DNA from: Deinococcales bacterium
Lineage (GTDB): Bacteria; Deinococcota; Deinococci; Deinococcales; Trueperaceae
DNA: 64,000 bases
Direction: 5' to 3'
Assembly (NCBI GenBank): GCA_012515535.1
Contig: JAAYYF010000077.1
Coordinates: 1-64,000 of the forward strand
The notes under the pieces are model-generated. The model was not told the DNA's origin. It worked only from the letters and a program-made list of their open reading frames with translations, and ran no database searches. A program made the position numbers and the translations under genes. Each line of letters opens with the position of its first letter. The first letter of the stretch is position 1. Positions 16,085 through 24,259 of the stretch are shown here, one piece after another.

Positions 16085-17028
16085 CGGTACGTGATCCTGG
16101 GGTCGGAGAGGCTGTAGGCCACGTCGGTGAGCAGGTTCGTGAACACGTAGGTCACGGCCACCAGCAGCGTCACCCCCTGCACCAGCGGGAAGTCGCGCGC
16201 CAGGATGGCGTTGACCGCCAGGGTGCCGATGCCGGGCCAGGCGAACACCTGCTCGACCAGCACGGCGCCGCCCAGCACGTAGCCCATCTGCAGGCCGATG
16301 ATGGTGAGGATGGGGATGAGGGCGTTGCGGAAGGCGTGGCGCAGCGTCACCGCGCCGGGCCTGACGCCCTTGGCGCGCGCCGTGCGCACGTAGTCCTGCG
16401 AGAGCACCTCGAGCATGGTGGAGCGCGTCATGCGCGCCAGCAGCGCGCCGATGCCCGCCGCCAGCGTCACGGCCGGCAGCACCAGGTGGAGCAGCAGGTC
16501 GGGCAGGTCGCTGCCGCCGGGCCGGTACATGCCGGTGACCGGGAACCAGCCGAGGCGCAGGCCGAACACCACCTGCAGCACGATGCCGAGGAAGAAGGGC
16601 GGCAGCGAGTAGCCCACCAGGCTGGTGGCGATGGCCGAGCGGTCGGTGAGGCCGCCGGCCCGCACCGCCGACACGATGCCGAGCGCCACGCCGGTGCCCA
16701 CCGCGATCAGCATGGCCGCCGCCGCCAGGATCAGGGTGGCCTTGAGCCGCTCCCACACCAGCGGCAGCACGCCGGCCTTGAGCTGGATGCTGCGGCCCCA
16801 GTCGCCCGACGCCACGCCCGCCATCCAGCGGGCGTACTGCACGTGGATGGGCTGGTCGAGGCCGAGCTCGCTGCGCAGCGCGGCGAGCGAGGTGGCGGTG
16901 GCCTTGGGGCCGAGGATCACCTGGGCCGGGTCGCCGGGGGTGAGGTGCAGGCTCAGGAACACCAGCACGCTCACCCCCAGCAACGTCGGCAGCGTCCCGA
17001 GGAGTCTACGGAGCAGGTAGGACGCCAT
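16081..17028 (-). CDS. Peptide ABC transporter permease, DppB/OppB type
   Basis: Membrane subunit of 315 residues with an N-terminal helix (LLGTLPTLLGVSVLVFLSL) and HLTPGDPAQVILGP. Several further helices follow, and the EAA loop is LEVLSQDYVRTARAKGVRPG followed by HAFRNALIPI. It begins six bases after the SBP stop codon and overlaps the DppC gene, so all three transporter genes are tightly coupled. It has the same length as the DppB at 11420-12367, but the sequence is clearly distinct. Confidence 0.93.
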   Translation of the reverse strand: MASYLLRRLLGTLPTLLGVSVLVFLSLHLTPGDPAQVILGPKATATSLAALRSELGLDQPIHVQYARWMAGVASGDWGRSIQLKAGVLPLVWERLKATLILAAAAMLIAVGTGVALGIVSAVRAGGLTDRSAIATSLVGYSLPPFFLGIVLQVVFGLRLGWFPVTGMYRPGGSDLPDLLLHLVLPAVTLAAGIGALLARMTRSTMLEVLSQDYVRTARAKGVRPGAVTLRHAFRNALIPILTIIGLQMGYVLGGAVLVEQVFAWPGIGTLAVNAILARDFPLVQGVTLLVAVTYVFTNLLTDVAYSLSDPRITYR

Positions 17029-17034
17029 GCGGGG

Positions 17035-18606
17035 TTAGGGGTTCGTCACCTCGACCTTCTCGAAGCGGAACACGCCGGTGGGGTGCGGCACGAAGCCCTG
17101 GATGCTGCTGCGCATCACCACCGTCTGGGTCTCGTGGTCCACGGGCATCACGGGCAGGTCGGCCATGATGAGCCGCTGCGCCTCCTCGTAGAGCGCCAGG
17201 CGCTCGGCCTCGTCGAGGCTGGTGCGCGCCCTCCGTAGCAGCTCGTCGACCTCGTCGTCGTCGTAGTAGCCGAGGTTGAAGCCGTTGTTCGGGAACTGGT
17301 CGCCCGACAGCAGGATGTAGAGGAAGTTGTCGGGGTCGCCGTTGTCGCCGATCCACGACATCTCGAACATGGCCGGCACCGAGGCGGCGTTCTCCACCGG
17401 CACGATCACGCGGTCGAGGTAGGTGCCCCACTCGAACTGCTGGATGGTGACGCGGATGCCCACGCGGCTCAGGAAGTCCTGGATCACGGTGCCCATCGCC
17501 ACCGGCTGCTGCATGCCGGAGCCCGACTCGGGCACCCAGAACTCCACCTCGAAGCCGTTCGGGTAGCCGGCCTCGGCCAGCAGCTCGCGAGCGCGCTCGG
17601 GGTCGTAGGGGTACTCGGTGACGTCCTCGGTGTAGCCCCACACCACGGGCGGCAGGAAGTTCTTGGCCAGCACGCCGGTGCCGCCCAGGATGGCCTGCAC
17701 GATGGCGTCGCGGTCCACCGCGTGGGCCACGGCCTGGCGCACGCGCGCGTCGTCGAACGGCTCCTTGGTGACGTTGAAGACCACGTACCAGGTGTGCATG
17801 CCGGCCTGCTCGGCGAAGGTGAAGCGGGCGTCGTCACGCAGGCGCGGCAGGTCGTCGGGCGGGAGGTTGACGGCCAGGTCGATCTCGCCGGCCTCCAGCG
17901 CCGCCAGGCGCGCCTGGTCCTCGATGATGGGGCGGAAGATGAGCCGCTCGACCTGCGGCGCGCCGCGCCAGTAGTCGGGGTTGCGCTCCAGCACCACCTC
18001 CACGCCGCGGCGCCACGACACGAAGCGGTACGGGCCGGCGCCCACGGGGTTCTCGGAGAAGTCGCGGCCGTGCTCCATGACGGCGGTGGGGCTCACGATG
18101 GCGGCGGCGTGCATGGCCAGGTTGGCCAGGAACGGCGCGAACGTCTCGCCGAGCGTGATGCGCACCGTCATGTCGTCGACCACCTCGATGGTCTCGATGT
18201 TGCCGAGGGTGAACTCGGCGTAGGGGAACTCGCCGGTGTCGTGGTAGGGGTGCTCGGGGTCGATCTGGCGCAGGAACGAGAACTCCACCGCCTCGGCGTT
18301 CACGGGCGTGCCGTCGTGGAACGTGACGCCCTCGCGCAGGTGGAAGGTGTAGGTCAGGCCGTCGTCCGACACCTCCCACGACTCGGCCAGGCCGGGCTCG
18401 ATGTCGGTGGAGCCGTCGGCGAAGCGCACCAGCCCCTCGTACATGCCCATGGCCGTGCGCGACGAGTTGTAGTCGGACAGCTGCGCCACGTCGAGCGTGG
18501 TGGGCTCGGCCTGCAGGCCGATGACGATCTGCGAGCCCGGCTGGGCCAGCGCCCAACCGAGGGCCAGCAGCCCGAGCGTCGCGATTCCCTTGGTGAAGCC
18601 TCTCAT
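17035..18606 (-). CDS. Peptide ABC transporter substrate-binding protein (SBP family 5)
   Basis: Extracytoplasmic receptor of 523 residues. The signal peptide is GIATLGLLALGWALAQ. The family hallmark GLAESWEVSDDGLTYTFHLR lies at about residues 73-92, followed by EGVTFHDGTPVNAEAVEFS. The family-typical DDARVRQAVAHAVDRDAIVQ is present. The start ATG is one base after the DUF1028 stop, so it is co-transcribed and probably co-translated with that gene. In the family, members bind di- to oligopeptides, glutathione, or other amide compounds. Confidence 0.93.
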   Translation of the reverse strand: MRGFTKGIATLGLLALGWALAQPGSQIVIGLQAEPTTLDVAQLSDYNSSRTAMGMYEGLVRFADGSTDIEPGLAESWEVSDDGLTYTFHLREGVTFHDGTPVNAEAVEFSFLRQIDPEHPYHDTGEFPYAEFTLGNIETIEVVDDMTVRITLGETFAPFLANLAMHAAAIVSPTAVMEHGRDFSENPVGAGPYRFVSWRRGVEVVLERNPDYWRGAPQVERLIFRPIIEDQARLAALEAGEIDLAVNLPPDDLPRLRDDARFTFAEQAGMHTWYVVFNVTKEPFDDARVRQAVAHAVDRDAIVQAILGGTGVLAKNFLPPVVWGYTEDVTEYPYDPERARELLAEAGYPNGFEVEFWVPESGSGMQQPVAMGTVIQDFLSRVGIRVTIQQFEWGTYLDRVIVPVENAASVPAMFEMSWIGDNGDPDNFLYILLSGDQFPNNGFNLGYYDDDEVDELLRRARTSLDEAERLALYEEAQRLIMADLPVMPVDHETQTVVMRSSIQGFVPHPTGVFRFEKVEVTNP

Positions 18607-18607
18607 G

Positions 18608-19504
18608 CTAGTCGCCTCCTAGGTTCTTCTGGATGTGCTCCCAGGCCACCGGGTCGATGCGGGGGCCGCGGTGCCAACGCTCCTCGAGGTTCTCCACCCC
18701 GAAGAGCGCCTCCAGGGCGTTCTGGGTCGCGTCGTCCCAGGCGCCGGTGGGCGCCCGGTCGAGGTAGCCGTGGCGCTGCAGGATGGCCTGCAGGCTCAGG
18801 ACGTCGTCATCGGACAGCTCCCGCGGAGGTCGCGAGGGCTTGTCGAGGAACAGCCGGTGGAGCGCCAGTATGCGCTTCAGCTCCTCCACCGGGGCGTGAT
18901 GGTCGTCGACCCGCAGGTCGATCCAGCGGTCGGTGAGGCCGGCGTAGCCCTTGGCCTCACCCACCACCAGCAAGGACGCCGACTGCCGGCCGCGCCGGTC
19001 GCCGCCCGCCTCCTCGGCGGCGGCCAGGGCGGCTACCAGGCGCTCGGGGAAGGGAAGGGTGTCGTCGGCCATGACGCTCACCAGGGCGTCGACCACCTCG
19101 GGGCCCGTCAGGATGTTGCCCTGCGCGGCGAAGTTCGGGCCCGTGACGCCGCCCGCCCAGGCGTGGCAGGCGCTGCCGGTGTGGCTGGCGCTGGCGCCGT
19201 TGGCGGCCACGATGCCGACCTGGCGCACGTCGAAGCTCTCGTCGCCTTCGCGGAAGGCGGCCACGCAATCGTCGGGCGTGGCGCCGCGCTCCATCAGCTC
19301 GAGCGCCCGCTGCCCGTAGGTGGTGTTCACGTGGGCCTGGGTCGCCACCGCGCCCACCCCGGCCCTGGCCGCGGGCACGTAGGCGCCGACCGCCAGGAAC
19401 TTGCTGGCCACGGCCACGCCCAGGTCGTTGGTGGCGGGGTCGCGCGCCACGATCGAGTAGGTGGCCACGAGGGGTCCTAGGTGAGCGGATGGGTGTGGCG
19501 CCAT
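18608..19504 (-). CDS. DUF1028 protein with C-terminal peptidoglycan-binding-like domain
   Basis: A 298-residue protein of the DUF1028 family (Ntn-hydrolase-like fold). The family begins with TYSIVARDPATNDLGVAVAS, seen here near residue 14, where an internal Thr or Ser may become the nucleophile. GNILTGPEVVDAL and LLVVGEAKGY are also typical. The last 70 residues (LSDDDVLSLQAILQRHGYLD, then TGAWDDATQNALEAL) look like the PG_binding_2 domain often fused to DUF1028. It heads an operon with a peptide binding protein and permeases, which suggests an amidohydrolase role in peptide use. I choose ATG 19504, with GGAAGGA upstream, over an in-frame start 54 bases earlier. Confidence 0.8.
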   Translation of the reverse strand: MAPHPSAHLGPLVATYSIVARDPATNDLGVAVASKFLAVGAYVPAARAGVGAVATQAHVNTTYGQRALELMERGATPDDCVAAFREGDESFDVRQVGIVAANGASASHTGSACHAWAGGVTGPNFAAQGNILTGPEVVDALVSVMADDTLPFPERLVAALAAAEEAGGDRRGRQSASLLVVGEAKGYAGLTDRWIDLRVDDHHAPVEELKRILALHRLFLDKPSRPPRELSDDDVLSLQAILQRHGYLDRAPTGAWDDATQNALEALFGVENLEERWHRGPRIDPVAWEHIQKNLGGD

Positions 19505-19640
19505 GCCTTGGTCCTTCCTGCCGGCTAGCGGTCTAGGGGTAGCGTGCGGCCCGCCCACGCAGCGGGGGGCTGCGGCGCGTGCGGCTCGGGGGAGCGACTG
19601 TGGCCTACGGAGGTGCGTTTCCGACGATGTTGCCGAGGAG

Positions 19641-19668
19641 TCTATACCGGCGGCTCGCGCGGTGGCAA
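19641..19668 (-). promoter_or_regulatory. Promoter of the DUF1028/peptide transporter operon
   Basis: On the minus strand TTGCCA (19668-19663), a 16-base spacer and TATAGA (19646-19641) match sigma-70 boxes well. The leader to the DUF1028 start would be about 130 bases. Confidence 0.6.
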
Positions 19669-19830
19669 GACGCCCATCGGCGTGGTCCTAGCGTGCTGGC
19701 GGCTGGCGTGGCGGCCGGCTAGGCGCCTTCCCCACGCGCGCGGAGGCGGTACTAAGCGCGCCCTAAGGGAGGGTTGCCACCCGTTATCGGAGGAACAACG
19801 GATGTAACCGTCTGGTTATGGCGTTCGTCC

Positions 19831-19858
19831 TTGTTCTCACGGAAATGTAATGTACCAT
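19831..19858 (+). promoter_or_regulatory. Possible promoter of the aminotransferase/CMP-sugar synthetase pair
   Basis: TTGTTC (19831-19836), 16 bases, then TACCAT (19853-19858), about 90 bases before the aminotransferase start. The -10 box is only a moderate match. Confidence 0.35.
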
Positions 19859-19950
19859 GGCCCCCGAGCTTGTAGTCAGGTGAAGAGGCGTGCAGTGCGA
19901 GCCGATGGTTCGTGGAGGCGGCGCCCATAGAACGGCGGCCCGGAGGCGTT

Positions 19951-21147
19951 ATGGAACGTACCGCAACGCGCAACCTTGTCGAGTCTTGGGCGGCGTGGCC
20001 CCGATACTCGGACGCAGAGGTCGAGGCGGCTACGCGTGTCCTGCGCTCGGGGCGCGTGAACCAATGGACCGGTTCCGAGATCCGTGAGTTCGAGCGCGAG
20101 TACGCCGCCAGCCTCGGCCGGCGGCACGCGGTGGCGCTGATGAACGGCACCGTCGCGCTCGAGCTGGCGCTCGCGGCGCTCCAGGTCGGCCCCGGCGACG
20201 AGGTCGTGACCAGCCCGCGCACCTTCATCGCCTCGGCGAGCGCCGCCGTCATGCGCGGCGCCACCCCGGTGCTGGCCGACGTCGACCGCGACAGCGGGAA
20301 CATCGGCGCCGCCCAGGTCGAGCGCGTCCTCACCCCGCGCACCAAGGCGATCATCGTCGTCCACCTCGGCGGCTGGCCCGCCGACATGACGTCGATCATG
20401 GAGCTCGCCAGCAGCCGCGGCGTCGCGGTGATCGAGGACTGCGCCCAAGCCCACGGTGCGAGGCACCGCGGGGAGCAGGTCGGCACGTTCGGCGACGTCG
20501 CGGCCTTCTCCTTCTGCCAGGACAAGATCATCACCACCGGCGGCGAGGGTGGCCTCATCGCCCTCGACGACGAGGCCACCTTCAAGGCGGCCTGGAGCTA
20601 CAAGGACCACGGCAAGGGGTACGACAGCGTCCACTCCAAGGCCCATCCGCCCGGCTTCCGCTGGCTGCACGAGACGTTCGGCACCAACTGGCGCATGACC
20701 GAGTTCCAGGCCGCCATCGGCCGCGTGCAGCTGGCGCGGCTGGAGCACGACCTCGCGCTACGTCAGCGCAACGCCGCGCTCTGGACCGAGCGCCTGAACG
20801 GCCTCCCGGCGTTGCGCACGCCGCAGCCCGACGAGGCCGACCGCCACGCCTACTACCGCTTCTACACCTACGTGCGTCCCGAGGCGCTCGCCAGCGGCTG
20901 GAGCCGTGACCGCATCCGCGAGGAGCTCCGCGACGCCGGCCTGAACGTCACCTCCGGCAGCTGCGGCGAGATCTACCGCGAGGAGGCGTTCGTGACCGCC
21001 GGCCTCGGCCCGCGCGAGCCGCTGCCGGTCGCGCGCGAGCTCGCCGAGACCTCGCTCGCCTTCCTGACGCACCCCACGCTCACCCCCGAGGCGATCGAGG
21101 AGGCGGCCGACATGGTGGCCGCCGTCATCCGCGTGGCCACGCGGTAA
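19951..21147 (+). CDS. DegT/DnrJ/EryC1 sugar aminotransferase
   Basis: A PLP-dependent enzyme that transfers an amino group to a keto-sugar nucleotide. The 398-residue protein has the PLP-phosphate contact region MNGTVALELAL near 64-74, the cofactor aspartate in IEDCAQAHGA (161-170), and the Schiff-base lysine K192 in SFCQDKIITTGGEGG. The start ATG follows GGAGG. The synthetase gene begins three bases after its stop. In nonulosonic acid pathways a DegT enzyme (LegC or PseC type) aminates C4 of a dehydrated hexose. The neighbours here favour that role, but DegT enzymes are widespread in deoxysugar routes. Confidence 0.88.
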   Translation: MERTATRNLVESWAAWPRYSDAEVEAATRVLRSGRVNQWTGSEIREFEREYAASLGRRHAVALMNGTVALELALAALQVGPGDEVVTSPRTFIASASAAVMRGATPVLADVDRDSGNIGAAQVERVLTPRTKAIIVVHLGGWPADMTSIMELASSRGVAVIEDCAQAHGARHRGEQVGTFGDVAAFSFCQDKIITTGGEGGLIALDDEATFKAAWSYKDHGKGYDSVHSKAHPPGFRWLHETFGTNWRMTEFQAAIGRVQLARLEHDLALRQRNAALWTERLNGLPALRTPQPDEADRHAYYRFYTYVRPEALASGWSRDRIREELRDAGLNVTSGSCGEIYREEAFVTAGLGPREPLPVARELAETSLAFLTHPTLTPEAIEEAADMVAAVIRVATR

Positions 21148-21150
21148 CGG

Positions 21151-21867
21151 ATGGCCAACCTCGCCGTCATCCCCGCCCGGGGTGGCTCCAAGCGCCTGCC
21201 GGGGAAGAACGTCAGGCTCCTGGCCGGCGAGCCGCTGATCGCCTACTCCATCCGCGCCGCCCTCGAGAGCGGCGTCTTCGACCTGGTGGTCGTCAGCACC
21301 GACGACCCCGCCATCGCGGCCGTGGCGGTGGAGCACGGCGCCTCGGTGCCGTTCCTGCGCGACGCCTCCCTGGCCGACGACCACACCCCCGTCTCGGCCG
21401 CCACCCTGGACGCCGTGCGGCGGCTCGCGGCCGACGGCCTGCGGTTCGAGGCCGTGGCGCAGCTGATGGCCAACTGCCCGCTGCGCGACGCCGTCGCCGT
21501 GATCGAGAGCCTGCACGCCTTCGAGGCCTCCCCGTTCGCCGCCCAGGTGTCGGTGACCAGCTACGGCTGGCTCAACCCGTGGTGGGCGCTGAAGCGCGCG
21601 CCCGACGGGGCGGCCGAGCCGCTCTTCGAGGCGGAGCTCGCGCAGCGCAGCCAGGACCTGCCGCCCCTGTACTGCCCCACCGGCGCCGTCTGGTGGGCCG
21701 AGGTCGCGGCGCTCGAGCGCGAGGGCACGTTCCACATGCCGCGGCGGGCGCTCTTCGAGCTGCCGTGGTCCAAGGCCGTCGACATCGACGACGAGGCCGA
21801 CTTCGAGCTGGCGGAGTTCCTGATGGCCTACCAGCGGGCGCGCGCCGCCGGAGCGAGCGTGAACTGA
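21151..21867 (+). CDS. CMP-nonulosonic acid synthetase (NeuA/LegF/PseF family)
   Basis: A cytidylyltransferase of 238 residues that activates a nine-carbon acid sugar with CTP. The nucleotide-binding signature IPARGGSKRLPGKN lies at residues 7-20, and VVVSTDDPAIAAVA, MANCPLRDA and VDIDDEADFELAE are all family-typical. It starts at ATG, three bases after the aminotransferase stop, so the two are co-translated. Which acid it activates (sialic, legionaminic or pseudaminic) cannot be read directly. The PtmE-type gene at 21937 argues for a legionaminic-type product. Confidence 0.88.
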   Translation: MANLAVIPARGGSKRLPGKNVRLLAGEPLIAYSIRAALESGVFDLVVVSTDDPAIAAVAVEHGASVPFLRDASLADDHTPVSAATLDAVRRLAADGLRFEAVAQLMANCPLRDAVAVIESLHAFEASPFAAQVSVTSYGWLNPWWALKRAPDGAAEPLFEAELAQRSQDLPPLYCPTGAVWWAEVAALEREGTFHMPRRALFELPWSKAVDIDDEADFELAEFLMAYQRARAAGASVN

Positions 21868-21889
21868 GCCGAGGCCGCGCGGCCTCGGC
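21868..21889. terminator. Perfect palindrome abutting the synthetase stop, bidirectional terminator
   Basis: Directly after the TGA of the synthetase the 11-base arm GCCGAGGCCGC is followed at once by its complement, making a 22-base perfect palindrome between two converging genes. It can form a GC hairpin on either strand; no T-run follows. Confidence 0.5.
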
Positions 21890-21936
21890 GCGCCCCGACC
21901 CGGGCGCCCGACGCGCCCGCCCGCTACCCCGCGCCG

Positions 21937-22998
21937 CTACCGCTGCTCGAACACGCTCGCGTACTCGCGGTTCGCCCGCTCGTAGTCGGCCTTGCGCCCC
22001 ACGTCCTGCCAGTACTCGTGGATCGGGTACGACGAGACCGGGCGGCCGTCGGCCAGCAGGCGCTCGAGCAGCGTGGTCATGTCGAAGTACTCCCCGTCGG
22101 GGAGGTAGTCGAGGCAGGCGCGGTTCAGCACGTAGATGCCCGCGTTGACGAAGTAGCGGTACACCGGCTTCTCGACGATGGCGTTCACGCGGTTGTCGGT
22201 GAGCGTCACCACGCCGTAGGGGATCTGGACGTCGTGGTACGTGACGCCCATGGTGGCGGTGCAGGCGTTGTCCTGGTGGAAGCTCAGGAGGCGGCGGAAG
22301 TCGATGGTGGTGAGCACGTCGCCGTTCACCACGATCAGGGGGTCGGCGACGTCGGGCGGGAGCAGCTGGAGCGCCCCCGCCGTGCCGAGGCGCTTGTCCT
22401 CGTGCAGGTAGCTGATGCGCGCGCCGAAGCGGGCGCCGTCGCCGAAGTGGGCCATGATCATGTCGGCCCGGTAGTTGACGGCGATGGCGATGCGCGCGAA
22501 CCCCTGGCTCACGAAGCGCTCCACGATGGTCTCGAGCATCGGCTTCGCGCCCACCGGCAGGAGCGGCTTGGGGCAGTCCTTGGTCAGCTCCTCCAGGCGC
22601 GTGCCCAGCCCGCCCGCCATGATCACCACCAGGTTCGAGGCGGCCGCGGGGCCGAGCTCGGAGCGCGGCACGGCCAGGCCCACCAGCACGCGCTCGGCGT
22701 CGGTCACGGGGATGCGCCGCAGCCCGCTGCGCGCCATCAGCGCCTCGAGCGCGACCTCCGAGGCGTCGGTGCCGGCCACCACCGGCTGCGGGTTCATGAC
22801 GGTGAGCGCGGCGTCGTCGAGCTGCATGCCGCGCAGCAGGGCGCGCCGCACGTCGCCGTCGGTGATGGTGCCCAGCAGGTGGCGACCCTCGTCCACCACC
22901 AGCGCCACCTGCAGCTCGGCGCGGTCGATCACCTCGATGACCTCGCGCATGCTCTGCTCCGGTCTCACGACCAGGCGGTCTATGCCGTCGATGAACAC
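21937..22998 (-). CDS. CBS-domain sugar-1-phosphate nucleotidyltransferase (PtmE type)
   Basis: A 353-residue protein with two CBS motifs (about residues 8-60 and 66-115) followed by a nucleotidyltransferase domain. AGGLGTRLEELTKDCPKPLLP lies from residue 128, VVNGDVLT carries the metal aspartate, and YFVNAGIYVLN is family-typical. The CBS-plus-transferase layout matches Campylobacter PtmE, which makes GDP-glucosamine for legionaminic acid synthesis. The GTG start has AGGGGGAG upstream. It lies downstream of the NeuB gene on the same strand, about 130 bases away. The nucleotide and sugar specificity is inferred from architecture and context. Confidence 0.82.
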   Translation of the reverse strand: MFIDGIDRLVVRPEQSMREVIEVIDRAELQVALVVDEGRHLLGTITDGDVRRALLRGMQLDDAALTVMNPQPVVAGTDASEVALEALMARSGLRRIPVTDAERVLVGLAVPRSELGPAAASNLVVIMAGGLGTRLEELTKDCPKPLLPVGAKPMLETIVERFVSQGFARIAIAVNYRADMIMAHFGDGARFGARISYLHEDKRLGTAGALQLLPPDVADPLIVVNGDVLTTIDFRRLLSFHQDNACTATMGVTYHDVQIPYGVVTLTDNRVNAIVEKPVYRYFVNAGIYVLNRACLDYLPDGEYFDMTTLLERLLADGRPVSSYPIHEYWQDVGRKADYERANREYASVFEQR

Positions 22999-23129
22999 GG
23001 GCTCCCCCTCGCCGAGGTAACGCCTGCCTGTCTAGGTGCCCATGATTGAAGCACGGCGTCACCAGGGGCACGCCGGCACGCGTCACGCCGCGGCGCGGCG
23101 CGGCCCGCGTCAGGGCGGACGGGTCGGGG

Positions 23130-24182
23130 TCAGCCCAGGTCGCTCCACTCGAGCTCGTGGTCGGCCTCGAGGTCCGTCAGCAGGCGCCGACCGACCACGG
23201 CGGGGTAGCGGTCGGGGTCGATGCCGTTGCCGGGGCGCTTGAAGTCGAGGTCGTCGAGGCGCAGCACGTGGCCCGCGGGCAGGTCGTGGCGCAGCACGAT
23301 GCGGCGCCGGAACTTGGCGCGCTTGCCCAGCTCGGCCTCGCTGACGCGCCGCACGGGGCTGCCCAGGCCGCGGAAGACGAGCTCGGCCTCGCGCACCAGC
23401 GCCGCCAGCTCGGCGGGGTCGGCGGAGATGGCGTGGTCCCACCCCTCCATGTCCTTGTCCAGGGTGAAGTGCTTCTCGATGATGCAGGCGCCCAGCGCCA
23501 CGGAGGCGAGCGGCACGGCCACGCCGATGGTGTGGTCCGAGAAGCCCACCGGCACGTCGAAGGCGCGCTCCAGCGTGGGGATGTTCAGCAGGTTCACGTC
23601 GTCGGGGTCGGGCGGGTAGATGGAGACGCAGTGCAGCAGCGCCACGGGGCCGCTGCCGGCGCCGCGCAGCACCTCGAGCGCGGCCTCCACCTCACCCAAG
23701 GTGGCCATCCCCGTGGAGAGGATCACCGGCTTGCCGGTCCGGGCCACCGCCTCCAGCAGCACGGGGTGGTTGATGTCCATGGACGCCACCTTGTACGCCT
23801 CGACGCCCAGGCTCTCCAGCAGCTCCACCTCCTCCGGCGAGAAGGGGCTCGACATGAACGCCACGCCCCGCTCGGCGCAGCGCGCCGCGGCCAGGCGGTG
23901 CATCTCCGGGGTGAACTGGTAGGCCGCCACCATCTCCTGCAGCGAGCCGAAGTGCTTCTTGGTGTCGCTGTAGCTCGTGTTGCGCGCGTACTCGGCCTTG
24001 GACACCAGGGAGGTGGTCGACCACGACTGGAACTTGACGGCGTCGGCGCCGCAACGCGCCGCCTCGTCGATGAGCCGGTAGCAGAGGTCGAGGTCGCCGT
24101 TGTGGTTGGACCCGATCTCGGCGATGACGAACGGGCGCCGCCCGCGCCCCACCTCACGCCCAGCGATGGTGAACGAACTCAT
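23130..24182 (-). CDS. neuB: N-acetylneuraminate/legionaminate synthase (NeuB family)
   Basis: Condenses phosphoenolpyruvate with a six-carbon amino sugar to form a nonulosonic acid. The 350-residue protein shows the NeuB barrel with VIAEIGSNHNGDLDLC near residue 18 and AVKFQSWSTTSLV. It also has VKASMDI-like YKVASMDINHP, STGMATLGE, GFSDHTIGV and EKHFTLDKDMEGWDHAISA. A C-terminal SAF (antifreeze-like) domain covers about residues 285-350 (RRIVLRHDLPAGHVLRLDDL). I prefer ATG 24182, with GGTGGAG just upstream, to the GTG four codons earlier. It sits between the glycosyltransferase and the nucleotidyltransferase in one operon. Confidence 0.92.
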   Translation of the reverse strand: MSSFTIAGREVGRGRRPFVIAEIGSNHNGDLDLCYRLIDEAARCGADAVKFQSWSTTSLVSKAEYARNTSYSDTKKHFGSLQEMVAAYQFTPEMHRLAAARCAERGVAFMSSPFSPEEVELLESLGVEAYKVASMDINHPVLLEAVARTGKPVILSTGMATLGEVEAALEVLRGAGSGPVALLHCVSIYPPDPDDVNLLNIPTLERAFDVPVGFSDHTIGVAVPLASVALGACIIEKHFTLDKDMEGWDHAISADPAELAALVREAELVFRGLGSPVRRVSEAELGKRAKFRRRIVLRHDLPAGHVLRLDDLDFKRPGNGIDPDRYPAVVGRRLLTDLEADHELEWSDLG

Positions 24183-24259
24183 CCGGTGCTCCACCCTTCC
24201 CGGGCTCGCCCGTCGTGACGGGGAGCCGCGACACCTACGGCTGTGCTGACAGCGTCAGT

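Larger units (their letters stand above)
19505..19950. other. 446-base divergent intergenic region
   Basis: It lies between the minus-strand DUF1028/transporter operon and the plus-strand aminotransferase. It contains the minus-strand promoter at 19641-19668, a weaker plus-strand candidate at 19831-19858, and a small dyad TAACC-gtct-GGTTA at 19805-19818. Short open frames across it have no start signals or recognisable protein, and I see no RNA gene. Confidence 0.5.

Noticed and set aside
24183-24194. GTG start for the NeuB gene four codons upstream
   Set aside because: The Shine-Dalgarno-like GGTGGAG overlaps that GTG and is correctly spaced only for ATG 24182.
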